Assembly: GCA_003550305.1 (NCBI GenBank)
Contig: QKYT01000874.1
Location: 3,150-43,026, forward strand
Direction: 5' to 3'
From: Glomus cerebriforme
Taxonomy: Eukaryota > Glomeromycota > Glomeromycetes > Glomerales > Glomeraceae
DNA: 39,877 nt
Positions 22,952-34,500 of the stretch are shown here, piece after piece (positions within the stretch are counted from its first letter, which is position 1; each line of letters starts with the position of its first letter). A program made the translations under genes and the position numbers. The notes under the pieces were generated by a model, which was not told the origin of the DNA, searched no databases, and saw only the letters and a program-made list of their open reading frames with translations.

Positions 22952-24953
22952 ATGTTGGTGGAGGTAAGATCTAAATTTTTTATAAAAAAAAACGTGTATA
23001 TATTGTACTAACACGTAATTCGTCTTTTTTACAGGTCATAAATTTCTTTCTTTCCCCTCTCTTTTCTCTTTTTGAACCTTACATTAGTCGTGTCACCAAT
23101 GCAATCACCTCTCAGAAAACCCAACGAACAGCTATAAAAACGATTTTAGCAAGCGGGGTTATTATCGTTTTAATTTCTATTGCACTTATAGCATATTTTG
23201 GGTTTTATATGATCTATGTTCCAAAAATTGCTCATGCAAAACCCATATATTTGCAATACCAGTAAGTTATATTATAATCATGAACAATCTACGAAATTGG
23301 AATCGTATTGATAATTTTTTTTTTTTTACAGAAAAGAAAATACACCATTCGCAATTGTTGATTTCACTGAAAATGGTCGATACGAAAGTGTGAGTTTTTT
23401 ATATCTACTTTGTTAATTTTTTATAATGATTTCTCATGTTTATAAAAATTAAACCATTGGTTTTCTTAGTTTTTGACGGCAGATCAAGCATATGATGTTT
23501 CAATTGATTTAGATGTTCCAAGTTCAGATAGAAATGTTGCATTAGGTTAGCATCTTATTCGTATTTAAATTATAATTATGATCAATTCTAATTGGGCAAG
23601 ATTCATCATTCCAGGAAATTTTATGATCGGTGTAGAATTAATAGCCAAAAACGAGACGGTGCAATATTCAAGTCGCCCTGTAAGTTTTTTTTATACCATT
23701 TTTTTTTTTTGATGGAAAACCTTCTTTCTAATCAAGAGATTTCATTTTTTTTTATCTTAGTGCATCCTTACATATCAATCGGGTCTGTTTCGCATCATTT
23801 ATACTATTTGGCGATTGATCCCTTTACTTTTAGGTTTCACAAAAGAAGATCAAAGGCTAGAAATAGTCATGTTTGAAAATATGATTGAGAGTGCTGTAAG
23901 TCTTAAGTAAATTTGTATATATATATATATCTAATTTCAATACATATTAATCAATCCCAACTTTAATTATGAAGGAAAAGCCAATAACGAAAGCATTGAT
24001 TACTATATCAAACAGTAACCTTGATGTATATAGTACTCAAATTCGATTAGACGCTCACTTCCGAGGCTTGCGGTACTTATTAAGTTATATGCAAAAAATC
24101 CTTTTTTTTTTTTTAAAAAAAAAAAATACTTTATTAATTAATTTCAATTTTATATTATAGGTACTTCATGTATTATCATTCAGTCCCTACTGCGATTGTT
24201 TTCACGTTCATGTTTCTTATCTGGGAAATATTATTTTCAATCGTTGCATGGAAGTCATTTGTTTCATGGTGGCAAAGTAAAGCACATGTACATATTTCAG
24301 AAACACTAAAAATTCCGAATACTCCTGGAGGCGGGGATGATACCAATATTATTGATAACAATCATCGAGATGACTATTCGGATAGAACATTTAGTCAACG
24401 TGATGATAGAGTAGAAAGACATTCGAATGATAATGGAACGATAACTGAAACAGAGAGCGAATATGAATCGGTAATTAAATTTTCATGATAAAGTTAATAT
24501 TATTAGATATGTTTTACTAATTTATATTTTCAATTGAAGTCGCGTCCTGGTTCAGTAATTTCTCCAGGGGACACAGTATTAGTTTCCGAATCTGGAGAGA
24601 TGAGTTACAGTAATACAGATTCATTTGTTACAGATGATGACGACGATACACATAGCATTACACGAACTGATGATACTGCGTCAATAGTTGCTAGCGAAAC
24701 GGATGATGCTCCAATTGATGACGACGACGATGACGATGACGATTATCAAACGGAAGGAAGTGCTACACCAACTTCTCGAAGTCGAAAAAGTACAATATCT
24801 GAAGCCTCAAATAAGTCGGAAGGTGGTCCTAGTATTATTAGTAGTGCTACTACAGCTACTAGATTCCAAAGTGGTCAAAGTGGTTCTACGAGACCAACAT
24901 TTTCTAGGAAATCTGGCTCGAGTGTTGGTAATAATGAGAATAATATGGAATAA
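22952..24953 (+). CDS. SEI1: Seipin (lipid-droplet assembly protein)
   Basis: ER membrane protein that organises lipid-droplet budding at ER contact sites. Nine exons (22952-22963, 23035-23261, 23332-23389, 23470-23545, 23615-23679, 23761-23895, 23975-24072, 24161-24470, 24540-24953) join in phase to 464 residues. Membrane helix 1 is about residues 44-66 (SGVIIVLISIALIAYFGFYM). Then comes the lumenal seipin beta-sandwich: AYDVSIDLDVPSSDRN, GNFMIGVELIAKNE, the hydrophobic helix region LFRIIYTIWRLIPLL, and ALITISNSNLDVYSTQIRL. Helix 2 is about 230-253 (PTAIVFTFMFLIWEILFSIV). The C-terminal cytosolic tail of about 190 residues is Ser/Asp-rich, with a run of consecutive Asp. Exon 1 codes only four residues (MLVE). 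Fungal seipins often end soon after helix 2, so this tail is long. Confidence 0.9.
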
Positions 24954-25354
24954 TTATATTATTATTGTGAAGGAAACGTGATTCATTATTGATAAGTTCT
25001 TGCTATATTCACAAGTTCGATTTGGCTTAATGATTTTTATCTTTACATATTTCTTTGCATTTATTATTGCATTACAATATTTTATTAATTGCTTAATAAC
25101 ATAAACATATGAATATGGATGTAGGGGAATCGCAAAGAAACTTCTACTTCTTCAGCAATTCTTAATTATGAAAGTGATATTACAAGATTATTTGTAAAAA
25201 TTTACACTTTGGAAATTTAGTGATATTATATTATTATTGTATTTTCTTATATACATTTTTACAAATTATTAAATTCTTTGCGAACATTAAATGTACCATT
25301 TTTTTCATATATATATAAATAAATACAAATAAAAACCATTAAAGTAAATAATTA
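24954..25354. other. Convergent intergenic region
   Basis: 3' flanks of the seipin and uS13m genes; AT-rich, no exon seen. Confidence 0.5.
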
Positions 25355-26030
25355 TTAAAAGAATCTGCTTAAAAATTTTTCAAATGGTTTGAAATGTGTC
25401 ATTAATGGAATATTTGGTCTCATAAAAATATTTGATGATGATGTTGAGGTAATAGTGGGATTTGTAAGACTACAAAAAAAAAAAAAATCGATCACTCAAT
25501 ATACGATATATTAAAAATTTTTTTTAAAAAAAAAATTATTATAAACTTACGTAGTAAAATCTTTTCTTAACCATTTACCATTTAATTTTCTAGCGGTTTT
25601 AGCATTAGTTCTAGTACGTTGCCCTCTTACAGGATAACCCATAGCATGACGTTTACCTTTATAATCACCGATCGCTCTATGATGTAAAATATTATTTTTA
25701 ACTTGACGACGTAAATCACTTTCTAAAGTCATGTTTGTTAATTCTAAAGTAATTGCGTTTAATTGAGATTCTGATAAATCAGATATTTTACATGTTTTAT
25801 GGATTGAGAATTTACTACATAATTGTTGTGCTGTTTTATGCCCTATTCCATAAAAATAGGTTAAAGCGACCTAACAAAATATTAAAAAATGGGAGGGGGT
25901 AAAGATTAAAGGAGGAATGGAAATAAGAATGAGAAAAAAATTTTTTGATTTTTTTTTAAAAAAATATATATATACTTACTCTGACAAGTCTTTTATCAGG
26001 TAAACTAACACCAAGCAATAAAACTGGCAT
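25355..26030 (-). CDS. SWS2: Mitochondrial small-subunit ribosomal protein uS13m
   Basis: Mitoribosome head protein of the bacterial S13 family. Three exons (25980-26030, 25551-25870, 25355-25469) encode 161 residues. It starts MPVLLLGVSLPDKRLVR without an obvious cleavable presequence, as is common for this protein. The S13 core follows: ALTYFYGIGHKTAQQLC (helix-two-turn-helix start), LRRQVKNNILHHRAIGDYKG, and the C-terminal rRNA/tRNA contact motif RGQRTRTNAKTARK. A last exon adds about 38 residues (NPTITSTSSSNIFMRPNIP) beyond the usual S13 end. Without that exon the frame would run into TAA right after the GTAAGT donor, so the extension depends on splicing. Confidence 0.9.
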
Positions 26031-26048
26031 TATATTTTAGTGTTTTGA

Positions 26049-26591
26049 ACAACAAAAAAAAAATGTTATTTTATAAAAAAATTTATCAATCATCTGAAAT
26101 CAAATGATTGGATATTCACATCTTTGTATGACGACGTAAACGAACACCAAAAATCCAAACTGAATTTTTTTTTAACTTCGCAAATAACGGAAGAATTTGA
26201 TATTGTGAACGTAAAACTTGGTGTATTGAGTCATTGGGACTCAAAAATTGGTGGATTGACCCAAATGTTCTATGAGGGCATACGTATGTGTGGCGATGAA
26301 GAAAATGTCGCAAGCACAGTAGTAGAAAAATTAAGGAAAGGGGCTTGGCAGTTGACTGGAAGGGAGTGGCAGGAAAAAGAAAGTAACGCATATAATGATG
26401 AAACTAATGTTGTCCTGAGGGAAGAACAAGATGGAAATTGGGTGATGGTGAAACAATTCCGAGGTTGAGACGATGGCGTTGAATATTCTTTGTGCTCGAC
26501 TCAAACATTGAAATCAAAATTTGATGTGTTGGACGCGAAACTTGATATCCTGGACGAAAAAAATTATTATAATTATTATTCAACTTTTTAA
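26049..26591 (+). pseudogene. Protein-like open frame interrupted by one TGA
   Basis: One frame is open for about 180 codons apart from a TGA at 26466-26468 and closes with TAA at 26589. It includes ITEEFDIVNVKLGVLS and, after the TGA, LKSKFDVLDAKLDILDE, two similar amphipathic segments that could form a coiled coil. There is no ATG before 26268, and the 5' end lies next to the uS13m start. Base composition is less AT-rich than the surroundings. No domain is recognised. It is probably a gene relic or a fragment of a repeated family. Confidence 0.35.
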
Positions 26592-26843
26592 AATAGAATT
26601 TTTTTTTGTCTGATATAGTAAGATCATTTTAAATATTAATAATTTTTTTTAAAAAAGTTGTTATATCAAATGAGTATAATTAATGATACGTATATTTGTA
26701 TTTAATTAAGGGAATTATTTATTAATTGAGTTTTTTGGAAAAGATGTTGAAGTAAGAGTATTATTGAAGATAAACCCTAAATTAGATCAAAGGCCATCAC
26801 AATAATTGTAGGTTTATTTATTTAAGTCTATTGATATTCTATT

Positions 26844-27907
26844 CTATTTTAAGTTGTGGATATTTTTTTGAAAATTTAATATAGCATTTTTCAATTGTAG
26901 ATATTTTTCATCATTTAATTCATGTAAAGAAACAATATTACAATTAAACACCTTACCAAAACTTTTACATAAATTAGGTAAAACATCTTCCACACTAACT
27001 TCCATCATCTCATTCTTATTTCTTAATTTATTTAATTCTTTTGAAATAGAAGTCATTTGTTTATCTTCTAATCCACATGGCATTATATGATTAAACCAAT
27101 TTAAATCTGTATTACAATTTAACGCAAAACCATGTGATGTTATATATCTTTGTATTTGAATTCCTAGTAAATAATGAAAAATTATCAGAAATTTTTTTTT
27201 ATCAATTGAACAAAAAGGAATGTTAGAAATGTTATATCACCTATTGCACATAATTTTTCTTCGTCATTAACCCAAACTCCTGTATATTCGGTGGTTTTAG
27301 CCTTTATTCCATATGTTGCGCATGTATCTATAATCATTTGTTCTAAAGCTGCAACATAACTTCTCACCGAAAGCTATCATCAGATAGTTTTTAATTTTTT
27401 ATTAATATTAAATCTAAAATAATATTTTAAATAAATTATTTATATTTTACCTTAAAATTTCGTATATTTAAAATTGGGTATCCAACTAATTGTCCAGGTC
27501 CGTGAAATGTAACTTGGCCACCTCTTAATGTCTATTTAATAAATAAAAAAAATACCAATTAAATAATTTTTACTTAAATATTAAAAATCGAAAACTTTCA
27601 AACAACGATATTTTACTTCATAATAATCCGCACCAAATTCTTGTAAGCGAATTCTTTCATCTTCACTTTTCTCTTTACCTCTTCTACCAGTAGTATAAGT
27701 AGGAGGATGCTGCACTAACAATAATACGTTATCTAATTTATTTCCTATTCTATTCTTTACTAAATATTGTTGGAGACTTAATGCTTTTATATATGTTATT
27801 TGACTTAAATAAATGTATGGAAGAACTAGTGAATTTGAATGTATTATTGGAAACGTGCATGTTGACTTGTACACTTTCTGAAGTGAATTGAAAAAATACA
27901 TTATCAA
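26844..27907 (-). CDS. LIP2: Octanoyl-[acyl-carrier-protein] transferase (lipoate biosynthesis)
   Basis: Moves octanoate from acyl carrier protein to lipoyl domains in mitochondria, the first step of lipoate synthesis (LipB family). Four exons (27617-27907, 27451-27531, 27241-27373, 26844-27163) encode 274 residues. Motifs: [48 protein letters not shown] and [19 protein letters not shown], then MPCGL. The catalytic Lys (K164) and Cys (C198) are 34 residues apart, as K135 and C169 are in E. coli LipB. The N terminus ([19 protein letters not shown]) has basic and hydrophobic residues and could be a mitochondrial presequence. Met1 or Met3 may start translation. Confidence 0.92.
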
Positions 27908-28245
27908 AATTTTTTTTATGGTGATATATTATACAGATAAATAATCAATTACACAATTAAATTTCATTGGTTATTGTCATATCACACCGCAGTAAACTAA
28001 ATACTAAAACTATTCAAGACTTGGCTGGCTTTTTTCTTAATATAAACTATTGTACTTATTTTACAAATCCATTGAATCTATCAATGAAATTCTTAATAAA
28101 AATATTCCCCAACACTTATTGCTTTGCAAATAAGTATGTAATATTATAAATATGTAAGAGTTTATAAAAGTTTATAAGTCGTATTACAACAAAAAATTCC
28201 AAGATCTTATAATGCGGTTCATAAAAAAAAACCAATGATAATCTC
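27908..28245. other. Intergenic region
   Basis: 5' flank of LIP2 and 3' flank of the CDK9/Bur1-type gene, which lies upstream on the same strand. The ORF at 27967-28149 has no coding character. Confidence 0.5.
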
Positions 28246-30593
28246 TCATTTTTTATCTGCTTTATCAGAGTCTGTCCTTGAAGTGCCCGGCTTTTCTGGG
28301 AGCGAATGATGTCCCTTTCTTCGTTTTATATGTTGATCAGAATTATCATCATGTTCATCACCTTCTGAACTACGTCTTTTGTCTTTACGCACGCGTTTCG
28401 AACTTTCAGGGATATCTTTCAGTTCATCGGATAAACCTCGCCTATTTTTTGACTGTTCCTGATTCGTAATATGCAAACGACTACGTTTTTTAGGCTCATG
28501 ACGATCATGCTTCCTTTCTGGACTTCGTGCTCTCTTTATCCTTTTGCGTTCCCTTCGTTCATATCGATCTGGACGTTTAATGTCCGTTGATGTGATCCTT
28601 GAAGACGTTTCCTCGGCTTTATGTTCTTTCTTTTCTTTTGGTTTATTACGTCGATTGTATTCATGACTCGATTCGTATTGTGGCAAGCTGATAATAAAGA
28701 TCACTTTAGAAAATTATACGATTTTTTTAAACCTCTTTTTCGAAATATAACTTACTCTTTAGGGTCTGCAGGTAAAGGATCTGTCCAAAGATAATCATGA
28801 TCCAATGCCTGGAATGCATTAAGCCGTTGTCTTGGATCAAGTACAAGTAATTTATCCATTAAATCAGCTGCTTTTACTCCATATCTTAAGAAATTAAAAG
28901 AAATTAACTTAAGTTTTTAAGTTATTAAACTGATCTCAAAAAAAATATATATATATATATATATATTCTCGCAACCTTTCAAATTCAGCTATTATTCTTC
29001 GTGGTAATTCTTTCTCGGGTTCGATTTGCTGATCTGATATTCCTAAGTCTTTAAAGGTATCAGCTGTTGGTGTCCCACATAATTTATAAATGATCTCTAA
29101 TTGATGAAGATCAGAGTTTCCTATAATTAATAGTAAAACAATACACAATACTTAGTTATTGTTATTATCGTATTATATAGGGCTACAATATATTTTATAA
29201 TTTGTTGAAATTGACAATAACCCATCAGTATTGGTTGTCTTTTCAACATTTCGCCAAAAACGCAACTAAAAAAAAAAAAAAATACATAAATTAGGAATTA
29301 GAATCATCAGATTAAGGACGATAAAATAAAAACTGATTAAATACTTGCCCAATTGCCCACATATCAATTGCAGGTGTATAGCGTTTTGCACCGAGTAATA
29401 GTTCCGGTGACCTATACCACCGCGTTACCACACAACCGGTTAATGATTTATCGTTTATTATTGGACGTGAAAGACCAAAGTCTGCGATCTTGAGAATGCC
29501 ATTATTGTCAATCAACAAATTGGCAGCTAAAAAAGAGGAAATTAGAAATATAAGTAAGACGACTTTTTTTGTTATATTGAAAAAAACGAAATAACCACCT
29601 TTCAAATCGCGATGTAATATTTTTTGCTGATAAAAGATTTTTAGATTAAATATATTTCAAAACTATTTCACAAATGAACGTAAACTACATACTTGATGAA
29701 GATAAAAGGTTCCCTCCAATAATTGTCTTAGATAACATTTGACTTGGGGAGCAGCAAATTTGACATCTTTATTTTCTAGAAGCCCAGCTAGATCATGGTC
29801 CATATAAGGGAATACCATATATATTGAAGGTTGATCTTCCTTGTCACCTTTAAAATTACATATTCTAGTTACAATTTGTATTTTCTAAGAATTAAATTGA
29901 CTTGAAAATTTTACCATATTCAAATGCCATATCACTCAGAGTGACTACATTTGGGCTACTAAGTTGTCGGAGAATCTTGATCTCTCTAATCGCGGTAATC
30001 GGAATACCTTCTTTTTCATTATGCATCAAAATTCTTTTCAGAGCAACAACGTTCTTGGTCTTTTTATGAATGCCCTTGTGCACTTCACTATTATGTAATT
30101 AAGGAAAATTAAATTAACTATTATAATGTAATTTGAACAAGTACATCTATTTAGAAACTGGATTTACATACCCAAATGTTCCCTCTCCAAGTTTATCTTT
30201 TATCTCATAGTCAGTTATTGAAGAACACCCTATAAATGTGTGGTCACTAAATAAAAAAATATATATATTAAGTAAAAAAGAACAAAAATAAACGAACTCT
30301 AGCAGGGATCAATAAATATTTGTAAGTTCGTACGGATAACAGTTATGAGGAGGGCTATACGATTGCACGTTTTTTGGAGTTTTAATTCTATAGGGAGAGC
30401 CAGCGGGAGTAACGACACTATAACCTCCATTATCGTCACTGTAGATCCCTTGAGCTTCATTGCCAGAATCATTAAAAGAACAATGTTCTTCTTGCGATGA
30501 AGGCCTTGAGGGTATTGCATCGGGACTAATTGGATGCTCTCTATAAGCAGATGAAGGAGATACTGATAAGTTTAAGGCATCATCAGCTGTCAT
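28246..30593 (-). CDS. BUR1: CDK9/Bur1-type cyclin-dependent kinase
   Basis: Kinase of the P-TEFb/BUR complex that phosphorylates elongation factors and the RNA polymerase II C-terminal domain. Ten exons (30334-30593, 30172-30246, 29915-30087, 29693-29847, 29599-29626, 29349-29526, 29222-29265, 28976-29120, 28756-28884, 28246-28687) join to 542 residues. A Ser/Pro-rich leader of about 95 residues precedes the kinase domain: GEGTFGEVHKG, catalytic K129 in VALKRI, the cyclin-binding helix PITAIREIK (PITALRE in CDK9), HRDLK, DFGLSRP and the T-loop [17 protein letters not shown]. After the kinase core comes a C-terminal tail of about 150 residues rich in Lys/Arg/Ser ([20 protein letters not shown]), a probable nuclear signal as in Bur1. 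Intron 6 has a GC donor (GG|GCAAGT at 29343-29348) and gives GCVFGEML. Confidence 0.9.
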
Positions 30594-30736
30594 TATGAAT
30601 GTGGTATTTAACTGAAAATTTGAAGATTTTTTTATATGAAGGAAGGATTTTTATTTTCAGATTGGGAAATTTGAACTGAAGAATGATATGAATGATACTA
30701 CTACTAAGTTCGTTCAATATTTATGATCGTCATAAG

Positions 30737-30746
30737 TCACGTGACA
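30737..30746. promoter_or_regulatory. Palindromic CACGTG site upstream of BUR1
   Basis: gtcacgtgac is a perfect 10 bp palindrome 144 bp upstream of the BUR1 start. It fits the RTCACRTG site of Cbf1-type bHLH factors. Binding is inferred from the motif alone. Confidence 0.35.
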
Positions 30747-30837
30747 TGAGGTAATTTTAATCGACGTCTAACGATATTAAATTTTATTATAAAAAAAAAA
30801 ATAAATTAAATATATGAATTCTAATGATCTATAATGA

Positions 30838-31864
30838 TTAGTTCGAATTTTTTCCAACTGTTTCACATAAAACTTTCCAATAAGTCTCATGATGATATTC
30901 AAAAACGTTCGATCCACCGTATTCTGATTCTAATTGATCTTCGCGAATAAGATCTAAACAATTAATCCAACTTTCATTTTGAGCAGCTTTGTCAGGATTA
31001 TTAATGTCTACGAACTTAATTTTATTTTTTGTAACAGGATCAATAAAGGGAGAGATTAATTTAAAGAATCCCCAAAAATACCAAGGAGCTAAAAAAAAAA
31101 ATAGAACTTCGTTAGTTTTTCTAAAAAAAAAAGGAATTTAAGGTAAATAATAAGAAAGAGGGTTATTCACCATTAATAACCAAAGAACATCTCAATCTCT
31201 CAGGATAATGAGAACTCAATGCGTGCATAAATTCTTTAGCAACTCCCAAACCGGGACTACTTCGAGCGCTACATTTATCAAAATCAATAATAATTACAAT
31301 GTTTTCTACATTTTTCGGCATAATTTTAATCGCACTTTCGAAATTAAATACGACAAAGCGTAATTGATCAGGACCAGGCGAAGTATTCTCCAATCCAGGT
31401 CTCAAATATAAAATTGGACGACCATCATTATCAAATCCATTTATATGTTGTTTACCCGTAACAGCCTTAAAAACGTAAAGAATTCATTAGAATTTATAAA
31501 TTATTTCTTTTTTACAGTAGTTATTAATTTATACCTCTGCTTCAACTGATTTAGGATCAATTTCTGAAGGATTATATTCTCTTCTCCATTCTAAACTATA
31601 TTTTATTCTATTCTTTGCATCTGATAAATTCCATTTCGCTGCTCGTAAATAACGATTCAAGCAAGCATCAGATACCCAATCTCTTTCTATTGGATAACGA
31701 TCATCTTCCTTTGGAAGTAAAATGCTATCTACATATTCCTTGAATTCATCAAATCTTTCTTTCTGTTCTGCAGTGAGCTCGGGAGGAAGAGGAGAAGTTA
31801 TATCATCCGGACAAGTTAAAATTGGAATTCTAGTTTTATTATTTATCCCTTTGTTATTTGTCAT
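30838..31864 (-). CDS. Sec14-like (CRAL-TRIO) phosphatidylinositol transfer protein
   Basis: Lipid-transfer protein with a CRAL-TRIO fold. Three exons (31535-31864, 31171-31465, 30838-31088) encode 291 residues. Residues 30-110 form the helical N-terminal CRAL-TRIO part: DACLNRYLRAAKWNLSDAKN, then SLEWRREYNP. The lipid-binding domain follows: GKQHINGFDNDGRPILYLRP, IVIIIDFDKCSARSSPG, the conserved HYPERLRCSLVINAPWYFW and LISPFIDPVTKNKIKFV. The C-terminal LESEYGGSN is the family end signature. There is no membrane segment or signal peptide, so it is probably cytosolic. It resembles the yeast Pdr16/Csr1 group, but the exact orthologue is not clear. Confidence 0.9.
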
Positions 31865-32701
31865 TTTAAATTTTGAGAAGGGAATATTAAAGGTAAAAAA
31901 CTTGAAAAAGAATCGTTCATTACTGTTTCATTTTATACTTTTTAATAAAATTCGGAAAATATAATACCCTTATGCGACTATAAATATGTTGTGCATATAG
32001 TTTCACCGGATGATCAATGCTATTGAGTTTTTAGGGGTCGTATTACAATGATATATTAATGTAACTAATAAGCATATATCAATAAATTAACCGGGCCTTC
32101 GAAATGCATTTTTTTCATGCATAGTTTAGTACCATAGCAAAGCTATCACTACTCATCTAAATCTTTAATTAAAACAGAACCTTCAGAGTATGATTTGATG
32201 TTGTGTACAATCAGGATCAAATTTTTTCTCGTCTTTTCTCATTCCTTGATCCGGCCCAAATCCACTTGAAAAATCAATGATAGGATCCTATGTATGAATT
32301 CCGTAGTAAAGAAGTTCTCTTTAGAAAATTTATCCTCGTCAATCACTTTAGAAGAATTTTTAATTGTGCCTGATTTTCTGTTAACGTTTGAAGTTTAAAT
32401 GAATACTAATTTTAAAGTTCAAGAACACTTTTTTGAAATTATAAAAAAAATTTCTGTAAAGGAAGTAGTTTTAAAATAATTTATTATTTTTGAAATTGAT
32501 TTTTTTTTAAAAAAAAAGCAACTATACGAAGTTAAAAAATCAATTTTTAATATAAGTTTACTATTGTAAGACGAAATTTGATCTGACGCATTCAACACGA
32601 AAATGTTATTGATTGTATCACCAAATTAAAGCATAAAAGAATAATGAAATATTAAAACATCTTAGTTTTATGATAGGTTTAACTTTATACAAAATACAAA
32701 A
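31865..32701. other. Intergenic region upstream of the Sec14-like gene
   Basis: AT-rich. Contains the Sec14-like gene promoter and no supported exon. Confidence 0.5.
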
Positions 32702-33020
32702 TTATGGAAAGAAAATTTGTCGGCATATTCTTGCATGTTCTTTATCTGAAAGTGAAAATTTACTAGCATCAAGCGAAAATATATTAATTATTATACTTAA
32801 TATGTGATGTGCCAAAGGTTGGGGTTTTAAATCAATCTTTTGTTCATTGTAAGCCAAGACTGCTTTATATTCTGAGGCATAATTGTTAGAGAGAACAGGA
32901 TGTATAAGGGTTTGAGATACTGAGTACAATTTGAATGCAGCGAATTCTTTTGTCAAATTATTTTTCCAGAATATGGTATTATAATTTATGTCATAATTTA
33001 CTTGTTTTTTTATAGAGTTT
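32702..33020 (-). pseudogene. Isolated protein-like ORF without ATG
   Basis: About 105 open codons, read from KKQVNYDINYNTIFWKNN through FAAFKLYSVSQTLIHPVLSN to RICRQIFFP and a stop. The residue mix is balanced, but there is no ATG in frame near the front and no known domain. It may be an exon of an unrecognised gene or a transposon relic. Confidence 0.22.
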
Positions 33021-33958
33021 AATCAGTTTATTGAGTTACTTTGTAGCAGTAAATATTGCTTGCCATTTTTAGACGTTTTCTACTACCCTGTATGTTGACC
33101 ATATTCATAGTTGCTTGAGTGCCAAATCCATCGTCTAATCAGTTAAAGTGATTTTATTAATAATTCAGACTGTAATCAGTGTAATGTATGTCACTTATAA
33201 ACATAGTTAATCACATGCAAAAAATTATAATCATGAGTGACACTTAGTGCGACAGGGGAGGGGATTACTTTTTAAATATCCATTTATTATAAAAAATTAG
33301 CCGGTAATTCAAAAGCTTTAAAGCTTTAGTGTTGTTTATTATTTCTATTGGATAACATTTTGAATTTAATTTTAATTTTTTATGTTTTACAATTTTTTGT
33401 CACACCTATTTAATTGCCTGCTTCTCTATCGCCGTCCGGCTTTTTCTCATTTAATACTTTACGAAAAAAATATAATAAACAAATTTACATTGAATTTTTA
33501 AACTTGTGTGTTTGTTTACATAATACAATACATTGGAAAATAAAAATTTTATTAAATTATATATCGAAACAACTATTGTATAGCAAGATGTGTTACATAA
33601 AATTTCCCGCTAGAAAAAAATTATTTCAATGACCATTCTTATAGTAGATTTATTAACATTCTCGTAGAATATCCTCGGCGGGTTGAAACCGTAAAGATTT
33701 AAAACGTCCATATAATACACATGAAGTCGCATATGACTTTGCATAAAATGATCTTTTCTTTCATCATTTATACTTCCTATTTTGATGAATTAAAAAATAA
33801 TTCCTTCTGATTGCATATTAAGATTAACAAATGAATCTGCTAAAATGGACACGATTTATAGTATAAGGCGTTGGTGCGCAACAAAATAAACAATAGAAAA
33901 TGATAATCTAACTTTTTAATAGACAATCTGTTTCTTATATTAGCAAGTCAAGATGTGA
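33021..33958. other. AT-rich intergenic region
   Basis: No exon supported. The 33414-33632 ORF is low complexity with no motif. Confidence 0.5.
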
Positions 33959-34500
33959 GTTAAAAGATATAAATACGAGTTTTTAATCATAAAGAATAGG
34001 AATGGCCAATCAAGAACGACACGGCTTGGATCCCTCTCCATTAACAATAGAGTACTGTATTTAAGACAGTCGCACGAAGATGGCACCATTTACGCAAAAA
34101 GTTACAAACATAATGAAATTGATTTCAAAGCACCGGTTCCAATGCCTGATGGATCAAATGAGAATATAACAAGAAAAAGTAAAGTAATCTTTTATGATCC
34201 TGAGGAACGAACGAATCATGTAACAGCTACGGCGTATAGTTATTATGACAGCAAGAAATGAAAGATATGCACATGACTGGTGTAACGATTAACGGATTGG
34301 GTCAAGATGTCACGGGAAAAGAACTCGATAACAATGATATTCACAATTTTACCCGTAATATTGTTAACGGAGATAATTTTTACGATCTTGGCGAGAGAAT
34401 GAAATATCATACGAGTATGCTACGGCAAACGGAGATCCATATACTAAAGAAAATCACGACATTCAGCCTTATGACTACAATAAACATCACCAATAATTTA
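33959..34500 (+). pseudogene. Frame-broken gene relic with TATA box
   Basis: A TATAAATA at 33968-33975 precedes an open frame reading NGQSRTTRLGSLSINNRVLY, QSHEDGTIYAKSYKHNEIDF and VIFYDPEERTNHVTATAYSY, ending in TGA at 34259-34261. Protein-like sequence continues at once in a second frame (KDMHMTGVTINGLGQDVTGK, DIHNFTRNIVNGDNFYDLGE) and then a third (NEISYEYATANGDPYTKENH, DIQPYDYNKHHQ). A GC-donor intron from 34250 could rescue the first switch, but not the second. No domain is recognised. The pattern fits a decaying gene. Confidence 0.4.

Noticed and set aside
24688..24981. 97-codon plus-strand ORF
   Set aside because: Frame shadow of the seipin tail; its Met/Thr repeats come from GATGAC codons read out of frame.
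26116..26391. 91-codon minus-strand ORF
   Set aside because: Antisense to the plus-strand relic, whose repeated amphipathic segments favour the plus strand.
30299..30520. 73-codon minus-strand ORF
   Set aside because: Frame shadow of BUR1 exon 1.
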